Positions 41,556 to 51,822 of a stretch of DNA of 64,000 nucleotides are shown here, piece after piece. Origin of the DNA: Streptomyces scabichelini (lineage in GTDB: Bacteria > Actinomycetota > Actinomycetes > Streptomycetales > Streptomycetaceae); assembly GCF_011045015.1 (NCBI RefSeq), contig NZ_JAAKZY010000009.1, positions 1 to 64,000 of the forward strand, written 5' to 3'. The notes under the pieces are model-generated. The model worked only from the letters and a program-made list of their open reading frames with translations. It ran no database searches and was not told the origin of the DNA. The first letter of the stretch is position 1, and each line of letters begins with the position of its first letter. The position numbers and the translations under genes were made by a program.

Positions 41556-44500
41556 CCCAGTCCCCTGAACCGAGCTGTCCGTCCGAACAGAGCGACCCGT
41601 CGCGGGCGGTGGACCGGGGAGACGACGAACTGATCGCCGTCACCGCCCTCGACTGCCGTTTCCCTGGTGCCCCGGACACCGAGTCCTTCTGGGACCTGCT
41701 CGCGGCGGGACGCAGCGGGCTGACCCGGCAGACCGAGCGGGAACTCGCCGAGAGCGGTCTGCCGGCCCGGCTGCGGCGCAATCCGGCCCATGTGCCGGTC
41801 AGCGGACTGATCGACGGCCAGGACCTGTTCGACCCGGAGCCGTTCGGGTTGACCGATGCCGAGGCCGCCCTGATGGACCCTCAGCAGAGGCTGTTCCTGG
41901 AGGCGTGCTGGCGGGCCCTGGAAAGGGCCGGGCACGGATCGGGCGTGGGGGCAGGTGCCGTGGGAGTCTTCGCCGGTGCCGCCCACAGCGACTACCTGAC
42001 ACGTCACCTCGCCCGCCGCTACGCCGACTCCGCCGCCGACCCGGTGGGCAGTCTCCAGGCGGCGATCTCGGGCGTCGGCGACTACCTGCCGCTGCACGTC
42101 GCCCACCGGCTGGCCCTCACCGGACCGGCGATCTCGGTCGGCACCGCCTGCTCCACCTCCCTCGTGGCGGTCCATCTGGCGGCGCAGTCCCTGCTGGCGG
42201 GGGAGTGCGACACCGCCCTGGCCGGCGGCTCCTCGCTGATCGTTCCGCAGGGCAGGGGCTACCTCCATGTGCCCGACGGCATCTTCTCCGTCGACGGGCG
42301 GGTTCGCCCGTTCTCCGCGGAGGGCACCGGCATCGTGCACAGCCAGGGCGTGGGCGTCGCCGTACTGCGCCGCCTCGCGGACGCCCTCGCCGACGGCGAC
42401 CCCGTCCTCGCCGTCCTGCACGGATCCGCGGTGAACAACGACGGTGGGGACCGCACCGGTTTCACGGCGCCGTCCCCGCGCGGACAGGCACGCGCGATCA
42501 CCGAGGCCCTCGCCCTCGCCGGCGTCACACCGAGGATGATCAGTTACGTCGAGGCCCACGGAACCGCCACCCGACTCGGCGACGTGGTCGAACTCGCGGC
42601 CCTGAAGAAGGTCTTCGGCGAGAGTGGCCCCGCGTGGTGCGCCCTCGGCTCCGTCAAGAGCAACATCGGGCACGCCAACTCGGCGGCCGGCATCGCCGGA
42701 TTCGCCAAGACCGTGCTCGCACTGCACCACAGTGTGCTTCCGCCCTCCCTCGGTGCCCTGCCCCTGAACCCCGATCTGGAGCTGGAGGACTCCCCGTTCA
42801 CCGTGCCGCATCGAGCCGACCCATGGGCCGGGCCGCGCTACGCGGGCGTCAGCTCCTTCGGTATCGGCGGCACCAACTGCCATGTGGTGCTGGGCAGTTC
42901 GCCGCAGCGCGCCATGGCCCCAGCGGACGGCCGCCCCCAGCTGGTCCTGCTGTCCGCGCATCGCGACGACGCTCTGGAACGCCTGGCCGACGCCACGGCC
43001 ACCGCCTTGGACCAGCCGGACACCGACCCGGCCGACACCGCGTACACCCTGCACACCGGCCGCGGTGAACACGCCCACCGGGCCGCCGCGGTACTCGGTG
43101 ACCCACCCGGCGACACGCACCGCGTCCTCACCTCCGCACTCCGGCGCGCCGTCCCGCCCACGAGGCCGAGGATCGTCTTCGCCTTCCCCGGCGGCGGTGC
43201 CCAGTACCCGGGCATGGGGCGTGAACTCCTCACCGAGGAGCCGGAGTTCGCCCGCACGGTCGAGGAGTGTGCCGCGCTCTTCGCCGGGCGTGGCGACGGC
43301 ACCGGCTCCGGACTCGTCCCGCTCCTGGCCGCGGCGCCCACGGACGAGGAGGCCGTCAGGCTGCTGCGGGATCCCGTGCACGGGCTCCCGGCGCTGTTCA
43401 CCGTTTCGCTCGCCACGGCGCGCACCCTGCGCTCCTGGGGCATCGAGGCGGACGCGCTCATCGGCCACAGCCTCGGCGAGTACGCCGCCGCCGTCGCGGC
43501 CGGAGCGCTCAGGCTCGCGGATGCCGTCGCCCTGGTCGACGTACGCTCCCGAGGCATGTCCCGCACCGCGGGCGGCGGCGCGATGCTGACCGTCGCGCTG
43601 CCCGAGGACCAGGTCGTGAAGCTGCTGGGCGACCATCCGGACCTGGACCTGGCCGCCGTGAACGCGCCACGCTCCTGCGTGGTGTCCGGACCCGTCGACG
43701 CGGTGACCGTTCTCGAGCGCCGACTCGCGGCCGACAGCATCCACACCACACGGCTCCACCTGGACGCGGCCGCCCACTCGCGGCTGGTCGACCCGGTGCT
43801 GCCGGCGCTGCGCGCCGCCGCCGAGGCGACCGTACCCGGCGTCCCGGCCGTGCCGCTCGCCACGACGCTCACCGGACAGCTGCTGCTGACCCCGCCCGGG
43901 GCCGAGCACTGGGTGCCCCATCTGCGGTCCGTCGTCAGGTTCTCCGACGCCCTGACCACCGCGCTCGGCACCGGACCGGCGATCGTGGTCCAAGTGGGGC
44001 CCGGCAGCGGCCTGTTGCAGCTCGTCCGCCGGCACGGGACGGCGAACGTCGTCGCCACTCTGCCCACCGTGCCGGGGCGCGACGAGCGCCGCGGAGCACG
44101 TGCCGCCCTGCTCACGGCCGCGGGCGAACTGTGGACCCACGGCGTCCGGCTCGATCCCGAAGCCCTGCACCGGCCCGGTCGGCGCCGGATCGCCCTGCCC
44201 GGTCTGCCCTTCGACCGGCGGCGCCTGTGGATCGACGAGCCCGACGACGTACGGCCCGGCCACTCGCCCGTGCCGTACGCGACCGCTGCCGAGCCCGACG
44301 AAGAGGAGCCCTTCCAGGTGCCGGTGTGGCACCGGACGCCACCCGTCGACGTATCACCGCGACTGGAGGGCCGCTGGCTCGTCGAAGGCGACCCGGACTC
44401 CCCGCTGCTGAGCGAGGTCCGTGAGCAACTCGCGGCCGCCGGGGCCCGGACCGTCACCCTCGCGCAGGCAGCCGCCGAACCGTCGCTGCCCTGTGCGGGC

Positions 44501-47500
44501 CTGGTCATGGTCGACACGCATGGCGAGGACGACACGTATGGCGAGGACGACTCGGGCGTCCGGGCCCAGGAGGCATCCGCCGACCGGGTCACCGAATCGG
44601 TGCTGCGGTACGCGCGGCTCGCCCGGACCGCCGCCCCCTGGGCCGGCAGCGCGTGCCTGCTCCATGTCAGTGTCGGCGCGCACCACGTGGAGAGCGGCGA
44701 CCGCCCGATACCGGAGGGCGCCGCATCGCTGGCCGTGCCCCGCGTCCTCGCCCAGGAGTTTCCAGGACTGCGCTGGCGTACCCTCGACCTCCCCGCCGGA
44801 CCGGTACGCGGCGAGGACGTACGGAGGGTGTGCGCGGAGGCGGGTGCCCTCGCTCACGGTGAGCCGAGTGGTGTGGAAGCCGCGTACCGCGGCGGACACC
44901 GCTGGGTCCGCGGTGTCACGCCTTGGCACCCCACGGCATCCGAGCAGGCGCGGGACGGCGGAACCGCCGTCGTGATCGGCGGACTCGGCGATGTCGGCAT
45001 GGCCCTCTCCGCCCATCTCGCACGCAGCGGCCGGCGGGTCGTGGTCACCGGCCGCGACGGACTGCCCTCCGACCCGGCGCCGGGCACCCCGCAGGCCGAG
45101 CGGGCCGAGGCCGTACGACGGCTGCGGGAGGACGGCGTCGAACTGGACGTACGGGCCGTCGACGCGGCGGACCCCGATGCCACGGCCGCCCTTCTGCGGA
45201 CCGTGTCACAGCAGTACGGCCCGCTCGACCTGGTGGTGCACGCTGCCGGTGTCGTGGCCTCGGCCGCGGTGGCCCCGTTGCGCGCCGTCGAGGAGGAGAC
45301 CGTACGAGCGCACGCCCGGGCGAAGGTGTCGGCGGCGATGGCGCTCCGGTCCGCCGTGCGCGGGCTGCCGGACGACCTGCGCCCCGCGAACGTCCTGCTG
45401 ATGTCGTCGGCCACCACCTTCGTCGGCGGCCTGGGGCTGGCCCCGTACGCCGCGGCCAACCGCTTTCTCGATGCCTTGGCCGAACGGGAGGACGCCGAAC
45501 GGAACGACTCCGGCGAGCGGTGGATCAGCGTGGCCTGGGACGGCTGGCGCATCGGCCCCGGCGGCACCGAACGGGTCGTCGCCTCACGCCACTCGATCGG
45601 CCTGCGGGACGGAATGCGCTCCGTGGACCGGCTGCTCGGTCTCGCCGGGGAAGGCCGCGCGCCCGCGTCCCTGGCGGTCTCTCCGGCGGATCTGGCCGGC
45701 CGTACCGCGGGCGTCCCGACCGTCGCGGCCATCGCTTCGGGCCGGGAGTCGCCGGGCGGCACCACACAGCAGGGAGGATCCGCGCCCCGGGGCGCGGCCG
45801 AGGAAGTGCTCGCCGCCCTGTGGTCCGAGCTGCTCGGCTTCCCCGTGACCGACCGCGACGCCGACTTCTTCGCCCTCGGCGGTCATTCCCTGCTGGCCAC
45901 CCGCATGCTGGCCAGGCTGCGCGACGAACGGGGAGCCGGACTACGTCTGCAGGACCTTCTGACGCGGCCCACGATCGCGGCACTCGCGCCCCTGATACCC
46001 GCGTCCGGCGGAGCGGCGGCCCCTGGAGCTGACGACGCGCTGTCGGCCGTACCACCGGAGGCCGAGACTCGCGCCGCGCCGGAGCAACCGACCGGTGCCG
46101 CAGGCGAGTTCCCGCTCACCCGCGTACAGCACGCCTACTGGGTCGGCGGCTCGGGAGGGTACCGGCTCGGAGACGTGCCCTGCTCCTTCCACCTGGAGTA
46201 CGACTGTCCCGGCCTGGACACGGCGCGCTACGAGGAGGCGTGGAACCGTGTGATCGAGCGCCATCCGATGCTCCGCGCGGTCATCTCCCCCGAGGGACGC
46301 AACCGGGTACTGGACCGGGTGCCCCGCTACCGCATCCGCGTCCAGGACCTGAGCGCGCTGGGCGAGGAGGAGCGCGCACACAAGCTCGAACAGATCCGTA
46401 CCCGCCTCGTCCGCCGGGAGCCGCGTCCCGGGCGCTGGCCCCTGGTCGACATCAGGGCGGCCCGCCTGCCCGGCGACGTGGTGCGCCTGTTCGTCAACGT
46501 GGACGTCCTCGTGTGCGACACCGCCAGTTACCTGATCTGGGACCGTGAACTGTGCGCCCTGTACCGGGATCCCAAGGTCCAGCTCCCGCCGGTACGTACG
46601 ACGTTCGCCGAGTGCGTGGCCGCACTGGAGCAGCGCGCCGGCTCCCCGGAACGCGCCCGCGCCGCGGCCTACTGGCGGGCGCGGATCGACAGCCTGCCCG
46701 GTGCGCCCGCGCTGCCGCTGCGCGCCCCGGAGGCCGATACGCGTCCCCGCTTCGGCCGCCGCAGCGCACGGCTCGAACCGGACGACTGGGCGTCACTCAA
46801 GGCCGAGGCGGCCCGGCGCGGCCTGACACCGACCGCCGTCCTGCTCGCCGCGTACGGGGACGCTCTCGCCGACTGGTCGGGTCAGGACAGGTTCGCCCTC
46901 ACACTCACTCTGTTCGACCGGCCGTCCGATCTGCCCGGCGCCGACGAGGTCGTCGGCGACTTCACCTCCCTGATGCTCCACACGGTGGACAGGTCGAACG
47001 ACACGTCCTTCGCCGACGCGGCCGCCCGTGCACAGCGTTCGCTCTTCGAGGATCTCGATCACCGGGAGTTCTCCGCGCTGGAGTTGCTCGCCGAGAAGTC
47101 CACCCGCACCGGGCGCACCGAATCCGTGCCTGTCGTGTTCACCAGCGCCCTGGGCCTGTCCGGGCCGCTCGGCGGTGGCCACGACCTGGACTGGGCCGGG
47201 ACTCCGGTGTACGGGGTGAGCAGCACACCGCAGACCTGGCTGGACCATCAGGTGCTCGAACAGCACGGCGCGCTGCTGCTCCAGTGGGACGTGCTGGAGA
47301 GCGAGTTGCCCGCCGACGAGGCGGACAGGGCGTTCACCTCGTACGTCGCACGCATACGCGGCCTGGCGCAGGGTCAGGCCGCCTGGGAAGCCGAAACGCA
47401 GCGGCAGGCGGGCGCGGAACCAGGCGGGCGGCAGACGTCCGCTGCCCCGGAACGTCGCGCGGCGACGCAGTCGCCGAGGCGGCAGCCGGCCGGTCCCGCT

Positions 47501-48409
47501 GTCGTGAACCGCCCTGATGACCTCGACACCGCACTGCTCCTGCGCGACGGCAACACCGACCGGCCGCTGTTCCTGGTCCACCCCTCCGGCGGCGACGTGC
47601 TGTGCTACGGCCAACTGGCCAGGCTGCTCACGGACGGGCGGCGCGTCGTGGCGCTCGCCGATCCGGCACTTACCGGAGGAACGGGCGCCGAGGACATCGC
47701 CGGTATGGCCGACCAGTATCTGGCGGCCCTGCGCCCGTACCAGGCGAACGGCCCGTACCTCCTGGGCGGCTGGTCCATGGGCGGCACCCTCGCCCATGCC
47801 ATGGCCTGCGAACTGGAACGCCGGGGAGAGCGCACCGATCTCCTCCTGATGATCGACTCGAACGTGCCGGACCGCATCACGCCGCTCGGCGGAGCGGGAC
47901 CGGACGGGGACGCGGCGATCGCCGCCGTGCGGTATCTGCGGTCGCTGGAGGCGTTCCTCGACATGGACCTCGGCCTCGGTCAGGACGAAGCCGCACGGCT
48001 GCTCCGTACGCCGTCCTCCGATGCACGGTCTGTCGTGGCCGCACGACTGCGCGAGGCCGGCCTGGTCGGGCCGCGGGAGACCGCCGAGGTACGCCTAGGG
48101 GTCTTCGAGCGCCACCTCCGTGCCCTGGGCGATCACAAGGCGGGCCGGCTCGCCGACCCCGACACCCGGTTGCTGCTGTTCCGTGCCACCCGGCCGTCCC
48201 CGAGCAACGCCGGAGTCGGCATGGGAGTCGACGACGCCCCCGACCTCGACTGCCTGGGCTGGCGGCCCCATGTGTCCGGCCCGGTCGACGACGTGGCCGT
48301 CGACGGACACCACTACTCCCTGCTGACCGGGCCGGCGGCAGCCCGGATCGCCGCCCTGACCGACCGGGCGCTCGCCGCCGTATCCGCCGGGCCGCTCCAG
48401 AACACCTGA
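41552..48409 (+). CDS. Hybrid PKS-NRPS: KS - AT - KR - ACP - Cy - TE
   Basis: 2285 residues. KS about 28-445 has TACSTS (Cys200), EAHGTA (His336) and NIGHANSA (His374). AT has GHSLGE (Ser640); extender choice is uncertain because its diagnostic motif reads DAAAHS. A structural KR half and the KR follow, with IGGLGDVG near 1142 and catalytic Tyr1299. ACP has LGGHS (Ser1446). A Cy domain, about 1515-1950, has an intact DVLVCDTAS motif (Asp1651, Asp1656, Ser1659). The TE has GGWSMGG (Ser2075) and His2253. HMWP1 of yersiniabactin has the same order but with two embedded methyltransferases and a PCP before TE; these are absent here and appear as separate proteins. ATGA overlap with the previous gene. 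Confidence 0.92.
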   Translation: MTQSPEPSCPSEQSDPSRAVDRGDDELIAVTALDCRFPGAPDTESFWDLLAAGRSGLTRQTERELAESGLPARLRRNPAHVPVSGLIDGQDLFDPEPFGLTDAEAALMDPQQRLFLEACWRALERAGHGSGVGAGAVGVFAGAAHSDYLTRHLARRYADSAADPVGSLQAAISGVGDYLPLHVAHRLALTGPAISVGTACSTSLVAVHLAAQSLLAGECDTALAGGSSLIVPQGRGYLHVPDGIFSVDGRVRPFSAEGTGIVHSQGVGVAVLRRLADALADGDPVLAVLHGSAVNNDGGDRTGFTAPSPRGQARAITEALALAGVTPRMISYVEAHGTATRLGDVVELAALKKVFGESGPAWCALGSVKSNIGHANSAAGIAGFAKTVLALHHSVLPPSLGALPLNPDLELEDSPFTVPHRADPWAGPRYAGVSSFGIGGTNCHVVLGSSPQRAMAPADGRPQLVLLSAHRDDALERLADATATALDQPDTDPADTAYTLHTGRGEHAHRAAAVLGDPPGDTHRVLTSALRRAVPPTRPRIVFAFPGGGAQYPGMGRELLTEEPEFARTVEECAALFAGRGDGTGSGLVPLLAAAPTDEEAVRLLRDPVHGLPALFTVSLATARTLRSWGIEADALIGHSLGEYAAAVAAGALRLADAVALVDVRSRGMSRTAGGGAMLTVALPEDQVVKLLGDHPDLDLAAVNAPRSCVVSGPVDAVTVLERRLAADSIHTTRLHLDAAAHSRLVDPVLPALRAAAEATVPGVPAVPLATTLTGQLLLTPPGAEHWVPHLRSVVRFSDALTTALGTGPAIVVQVGPGSGLLQLVRRHGTANVVATLPTVPGRDERRGARAALLTAAGELWTHGVRLDPEALHRPGRRRIALPGLPFDRRRLWIDEPDDVRPGHSPVPYATAAEPDEEEPFQVPVWHRTPPVDVSPRLEGRWLVEGDPDSPLLSEVREQLAAAGARTVTLAQAAAEPSLPCAGLVMVDTHGEDDTYGEDDSGVRAQEASADRVTESVLRYARLARTAAPWAGSACLLHVSVGAHHVESGDRPIPEGAASLAVPRVLAQEFPGLRWRTLDLPAGPVRGEDVRRVCAEAGALAHGEPSGVEAAYRGGHRWVRGVTPWHPTASEQARDGGTAVVIGGLGDVGMALSAHLARSGRRVVVTGRDGLPSDPAPGTPQAERAEAVRRLREDGVELDVRAVDAADPDATAALLRTVSQQYGPLDLVVHAAGVVASAAVAPLRAVEEETVRAHARAKVSAAMALRSAVRGLPDDLRPANVLLMSSATTFVGGLGLAPYAAANRFLDALAEREDAERNDSGERWISVAWDGWRIGPGGTERVVASRHSIGLRDGMRSVDRLLGLAGEGRAPASLAVSPADLAGRTAGVPTVAAIASGRESPGGTTQQGGSAPRGAAEEVLAALWSELLGFPVTDRDADFFALGGHSLLATRMLARLRDERGAGLRLQDLLTRPTIAALAPLIPASGGAAAPGADDALSAVPPEAETRAAPEQPTGAAGEFPLTRVQHAYWVGGSGGYRLGDVPCSFHLEYDCPGLDTARYEEAWNRVIERHPMLRAVISPEGRNRVLDRVPRYRIRVQDLSALGEEERAHKLEQIRTRLVRREPRPGRWPLVDIRAARLPGDVVRLFVNVDVLVCDTASYLIWDRELCALYRDPKVQLPPVRTTFAECVAALEQRAGSPERARAAAYWRARIDSLPGAPALPLRAPEADTRPRFGRRSARLEPDDWASLKAEAARRGLTPTAVLLAAYGDALADWSGQDRFALTLTLFDRPSDLPGADEVVGDFTSLMLHTVDRSNDTSFADAAARAQRSLFEDLDHREFSALELLAEKSTRTGRTESVPVVFTSALGLSGPLGGGHDLDWAGTPVYGVSSTPQTWLDHQVLEQHGALLLQWDVLESELPADEADRAFTSYVARIRGLAQGQAAWEAETQRQAGAEPGGRQTSAAPERRAATQSPRRQPAGPAVVNRPDDLDTALLLRDGNTDRPLFLVHPSGGDVLCYGQLARLLTDGRRVVALADPALTGGTGAEDIAGMADQYLAALRPYQANGPYLLGGWSMGGTLAHAMACELERRGERTDLLLMIDSNVPDRITPLGGAGPDGDAAIAAVRYLRSLEAFLDMDLGLGQDEAARLLRTPSSDARSVVAARLREAGLVGPRETAEVRLGVFERHLRALGDHKAGRLADPDTRLLLFRATRPSPSNAGVGMGVDDAPDLDCLGWRPHVSGPVDDVAVDGHHYSLLTGPAAARIAALTDRALAAVSAGPLQNT

Positions 48410-48467
48410 GCCGGCCGGCCGCCAAGTCGGACATTCGCCTCCTCAAACGGAAAGCACGGAACGAACG

Positions 48468-50054
48468 ATGAGACTCAACGCGCCCTCGCGCGCACACCGA
48501 TCCATTCCTGAATCCATTCCTGCGACCTGGCGCGCCGTCCTCGCCGTGGCCGCGGTCGGGGCCCTGCTGCTGGCCGGATGCTCGTCGTCCGACAACACCG
48601 GTGACGCGGCCGCGCCCACGGGCAAGCCCGTCGACGGCGGAACCCTCCGCTACGCCGTGACCGGCTCACCCGCCACGGCCAGCAACGACCCGCACGGCGG
48701 CCTCGGCAACGAATCCGACCTGCTGCGCTTCGCCCTCGCCTACGACGTGCTGACCGTCCCCGGCAAGGACGGTGAACCCAAGCCACGACTGGCCGTCTCC
48801 TGGAAGCCGAACGAGGCCATGAACCGCTGGACGTTCACGCTCCGGGACGACGCGCGGTTCACCGACGGCCGCCCGGTACGAGCCGCCGACGTGCTGTACT
48901 CCCTGCGGCGCATCGCGGACAAGGCGGCCGAGAACTACGGCCGGCTCGCCGACTTCGACATGAAGGCGTCCAGCACCGACGGCGACCACACCGTGGTCCT
49001 GGCCACCCGCGCGCCCATGGCCCAGGCGGCCAAGGCCCTGGAATCCGTCAGCTTCATCGTGCCCGAGGGCACGAAGGACTTCTCGAAGACGGTCCCCGGC
49101 TCGGGTCCCTTCAAGGTGCGGACCTCCGGGGCGCAGACCGCCGTCATGGTCCGCAACGACGACTGGTGGGGATCGCGCCCGCATCTGGACCGTATCGAGA
49201 TCCAGGCCGTCGCCGACCCCCAGGCCCGCGCCAACGCCGTCACCTCGGGCCAGGCCGACGTCGCCGGAAGCGTGAGCCCCGCCGCCGTCAAGAGCGCGGG
49301 AAGCGGTGGCGGCCTCCAGGTCGTACGGCGCAAGGGCGTCACCGAGTATCCGTTCATCATGCGGATGGACACCAAGCCCTTCGACGACCCGCGGGTCCGG
49401 GAGGCGTTCCGTCTGGCCACGGACCGCAAGGCCCTCGTCGACACGGTCTTCCTCGGCTACGGGCAGATCGCCAACGACCTGCCCACGCCGTACGACCCCT
49501 CCTACCCCGCCGACCTGCCGCAGCGCCGCCGCGATGTCGCGAAGGCCAAAGAACTGCTCCAACAGGCGGGTCACGCCAACGGGTTGACCATCACCCTGCA
49601 CACCACGACCGCCTACCCCGGCATGGACACCGCGGCGACCCTGTACGCGCGGCAGCTGTCCGAGATCGGTGTGAAGGCCGAGGTCAAGGTCGAACCGGCC
49701 GACACCTACTGGACCGCCGTGTACGCCAAGAAGACGTTCTACACCGGCTACTACGGCGGCATCTCCTTCCCCGACCTGGCGCGGGTCGGCCTGCTCTCCA
49801 CCTCCCCGACCAACGAGATCGCCTGGAAGAACAAGAAGTTCGACGCCGGCTTCACGCAGGCCATGGGAACGCTCGACGCCGACCGGCGCAACACCCTGCT
49901 CGCCGGCATCCAGCGGGACCTGTGGAAGGACGGCGGCTACGTCGTGTGGGGCACCGGCGACGGGCTGGACCTCGCGGCCCGCGGTGTGGCCGGACTGCCC
50001 GACGGGCCCGGTTTCCAGCGGATGTTCATCGACCAGGTGTGGATGGCGAAGTGA
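48468..50054 (+). CDS. ABC importer substrate-binding lipoprotein (SBP family 5, Opp/Nik type)
   Basis: 528 residues. The signal peptide ends in a lipobox VGALLLAGC, so the mature protein should be anchored by lipid at the outer face of the membrane. The family 5 pattern is clear: RYAVTGSPATASNDPHGG, WTFTLRDDARFTDGRPVRAA, DVLYSLRRI, PGSGPFKV, DDPRVREAFRLATDRKALVD. Members bind peptides, nickel complexes or opine-type metallophores (CntA). It begins 58 bases after the PKS gene and is followed by two permeases and a fused ATPase in overlapping frames. Uptake of the metal-loaded product is the natural inference. Confidence 0.88.
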   Translation: MRLNAPSRAHRSIPESIPATWRAVLAVAAVGALLLAGCSSSDNTGDAAAPTGKPVDGGTLRYAVTGSPATASNDPHGGLGNESDLLRFALAYDVLTVPGKDGEPKPRLAVSWKPNEAMNRWTFTLRDDARFTDGRPVRAADVLYSLRRIADKAAENYGRLADFDMKASSTDGDHTVVLATRAPMAQAAKALESVSFIVPEGTKDFSKTVPGSGPFKVRTSGAQTAVMVRNDDWWGSRPHLDRIEIQAVADPQARANAVTSGQADVAGSVSPAAVKSAGSGGGLQVVRRKGVTEYPFIMRMDTKPFDDPRVREAFRLATDRKALVDTVFLGYGQIANDLPTPYDPSYPADLPQRRRDVAKAKELLQQAGHANGLTITLHTTTAYPGMDTAATLYARQLSEIGVKAEVKVEPADTYWTAVYAKKTFYTGYYGGISFPDLARVGLLSTSPTNEIAWKNKKFDAGFTQAMGTLDADRRNTLLAGIQRDLWKDGGYVVWGTGDGLDLAARGVAGLPDGPGFQRMFIDQVWMAK

Positions 50055-51019
50055 CCCTTCGCCCGTTTCTGCGGCCGGTCCTGCTCACCGTGGCGGCGAC
50101 GGCTGTCGTCTTCACCGCCACCGAGCTGCTCCCCGGCGACGCGGGCGACCTCCGGCGCGCGGGACGGGCGTCCGAGGAGGACATCGCGGACGAACGCGAC
50201 CGGCTCGGCCTTGACCGGCCGGCCGCGGTCCGCTATCTCGACTGGCTGTACGGTGCGGTCCGCGGCGATCTCGGCCGGTCGCTGGTGAGCGGACGCACCG
50301 TGACCGGCGTGTTCGCCGAGCGGCTTCCCGCTACCGCCGCCCTCGTCGTCTTCGCGCTGGCCGTCACCGTGTTGCTCACGGCGGCTGCCCTGACCGTCGC
50401 GTTTCTGCGCGGCGGACGCGGTGGCGCCGTCGCGACCGGCCTTGCCGCCGTACCGCAGTCCGTTCACGCGGCCGTCCTCGGCACGGTCTTCGCCGGGATC
50501 CTGGGCTGGCTGCCTGCCGTGTCCCTGCTGCCGCCCGGCGGTTCGCCGTTCGACGCGCCTCAGGCGCTGGTGCTGCCCGGCGTCACTCTGGCGCTGCCCT
50601 CGGCGGCCTACGCCACCGCGCTGCTGCGCGGAACGCTCGTCGACACCCTGCGTCGGCCCCATGTGAGTGACGCCCGCATGCGCGGTGTGCCGCCGGCCCT
50701 CGTGCTGGTCCGGCACGTCCTGCCCTTCCTGCTGGTTCCGGCGCTGCGGGTGACCGCTCTGGTGGCCGGCGGACTCATGGCCGGTACGGCTCTGGTGGAG
50801 ACGATGTTCGGCTACCCCGGCACCGGCAGCCTGCTGGTGTCCGCGGTCGCCGTGCGCGACGTACCCCTGGTGCAGGCCGCCGCGCTGCCCCCGGTCGTCG
50901 TCCTGCTGCTGTGCATGCTCGTCGCCGACCGGCTGGCCGTGCGCGACTCGGGGCGGAGCGGTTCCACCGATCACGGCAGAGGCCCTGCTGTCACGGCGGC
51001 TGTCGGAGGGCGAGCCTGA
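50051..51019 (+). CDS. ABC importer permease, DppB/NikB type
   Basis: 322 residues from a GTG at 50051 that overlaps the lipoprotein stop (GTGA). The frame is open far upstream, but only as a shadow of the lipoprotein gene. Six hydrophobic segments are visible, including VLLTVAATAVVFTATELLPG, ALVVFALAVTVLLTAAAL, and VTALVAGGLMAGTALVETMF. The N-terminal ELLPGDAGDLRRAG and GLDRPAAVRYLDWLYGAVRG with GDLGRSLVSGRTV are diagnostic for the DppB family. The EAA-like coupling loop is near YATALLRGTLVDTLRRPHV. It pairs with the next permease. Confidence 0.88.
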   Translation: MTLRPFLRPVLLTVAATAVVFTATELLPGDAGDLRRAGRASEEDIADERDRLGLDRPAAVRYLDWLYGAVRGDLGRSLVSGRTVTGVFAERLPATAALVVFALAVTVLLTAAALTVAFLRGGRGGAVATGLAAVPQSVHAAVLGTVFAGILGWLPAVSLLPPGGSPFDAPQALVLPGVTLALPSAAYATALLRGTLVDTLRRPHVSDARMRGVPPALVLVRHVLPFLLVPALRVTALVAGGLMAGTALVETMFGYPGTGSLLVSAVAVRDVPLVQAAALPPVVVLLLCMLVADRLAVRDSGRSGSTDHGRGPAVTAAVGGRA

Positions 51020-51822
51020 TGCGCTCCTTCAGGACCGGCCTGGTTGCCGCTGCCCCGGTCACCGCAGGGGCCATCGCACTCCTGGTACTGCTGGGGCGAT
51101 ACGCCGCCCCGCACGAGCCGGAACAACAGATCGGCCCGCCCTGGTCGCCGCCGGGCTCGGCCGCTCCCCTGGGGACGGACGGCCTCGGACGCGACGTGCT
51201 GTCGCGGGTGCTGCACGGGGGCACCGAGCTGCTGACCGTCTCGCTGCTCGCCGCGGTGGTGGCCGTGAGCTGCGGAACTGTGCTCGGCCTGGCCGCCGGG
51301 TGGGCCGGTGGGCGCACCGCCCGCGCGGTGTCCTGGCTGTGCGACCTGCTGCTCGCGGTTCCCGCGCTCGTCCTTGCCCTGGTGCTGGCCGTCGCACTGC
51401 CGGGCGGGACGGCGGTGGTGGTGGCGTCCGTGCTCAGCGGCACACCCCTCACCGCCCGCGTGGTGGCCGGCGAATCGGCGCGGCTGCGCACCAGCGGCCA
51501 TGTGCACGCGGCCCTTGAACGGGGCGAGACCGTACCGTCCGTCCTCGCCCGCGAGGTGCTGCCCGCACTGCGCGGACTGGTGACGGCCGATGCCGGGCTC
51601 CGGCTGGTGACCGCACTGCAGATCGCCGCGGCGCTCGCCGTACTCGGGCTCGGGCCCCAGCCGCCGGAACCCGACTGGGCGCTGATGCTCAGCGAGAACC
51701 TTCCGGGCGCCTCACTCAACCCTGTGGCGCTGCTGGCGCCCGCCGTGCTGCTGGCCGGCTGTGCCTGGGCCCTGGCCGCCGCGGCACACCGGGCAGGGCC
51801 GGGAAGGGACGGAAGCCCATGA
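51019..51822 (+). CDS. ABC importer permease, DppC/NikC type
   Basis: 267 residues from ATG 51019, overlapping the previous stop by one base (TGATG). APLGTDGLGRDVLSRVLHGG is the hallmark N-terminal motif of DppC proteins. Helices include LLTVSLLAAVVAVSCGTVLG, LCDLLLAVPALVLALVLAVA and LLAPAVLLAGCAWALAAAAH. The protein is slightly short for the family. Longer in-frame starts would run into the previous gene. Its stop overlaps the ATPase start. Confidence 0.88.
   Translation: MRSFRTGLVAAAPVTAGAIALLVLLGRYAAPHEPEQQIGPPWSPPGSAAPLGTDGLGRDVLSRVLHGGTELLTVSLLAAVVAVSCGTVLGLAAGWAGGRTARAVSWLCDLLLAVPALVLALVLAVALPGGTAVVVASVLSGTPLTARVVAGESARLRTSGHVHAALERGETVPSVLAREVLPALRGLVTADAGLRLVTALQIAAALAVLGLGPQPPEPDWALMLSENLPGASLNPVALLAPAVLLAGCAWALAAAAHRAGPGRDGSP

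Noticed and set aside
41156..44332. A 1058-codon open frame on the minus strand opposite the NRPS/PKS genes
   Set aside because: It mirrors the plus-strand synthetase codons, is rich in Gly/Arg/Val low-complexity sequence, and has no motif or start site. It is a high-GC shadow.
49166..50050. N-terminal extension of the DppB-type permease
   Set aside because: The extension is Arg-rich shadow sequence within the lipoprotein gene. The GTG at 50051 gives the normal family N-terminus.
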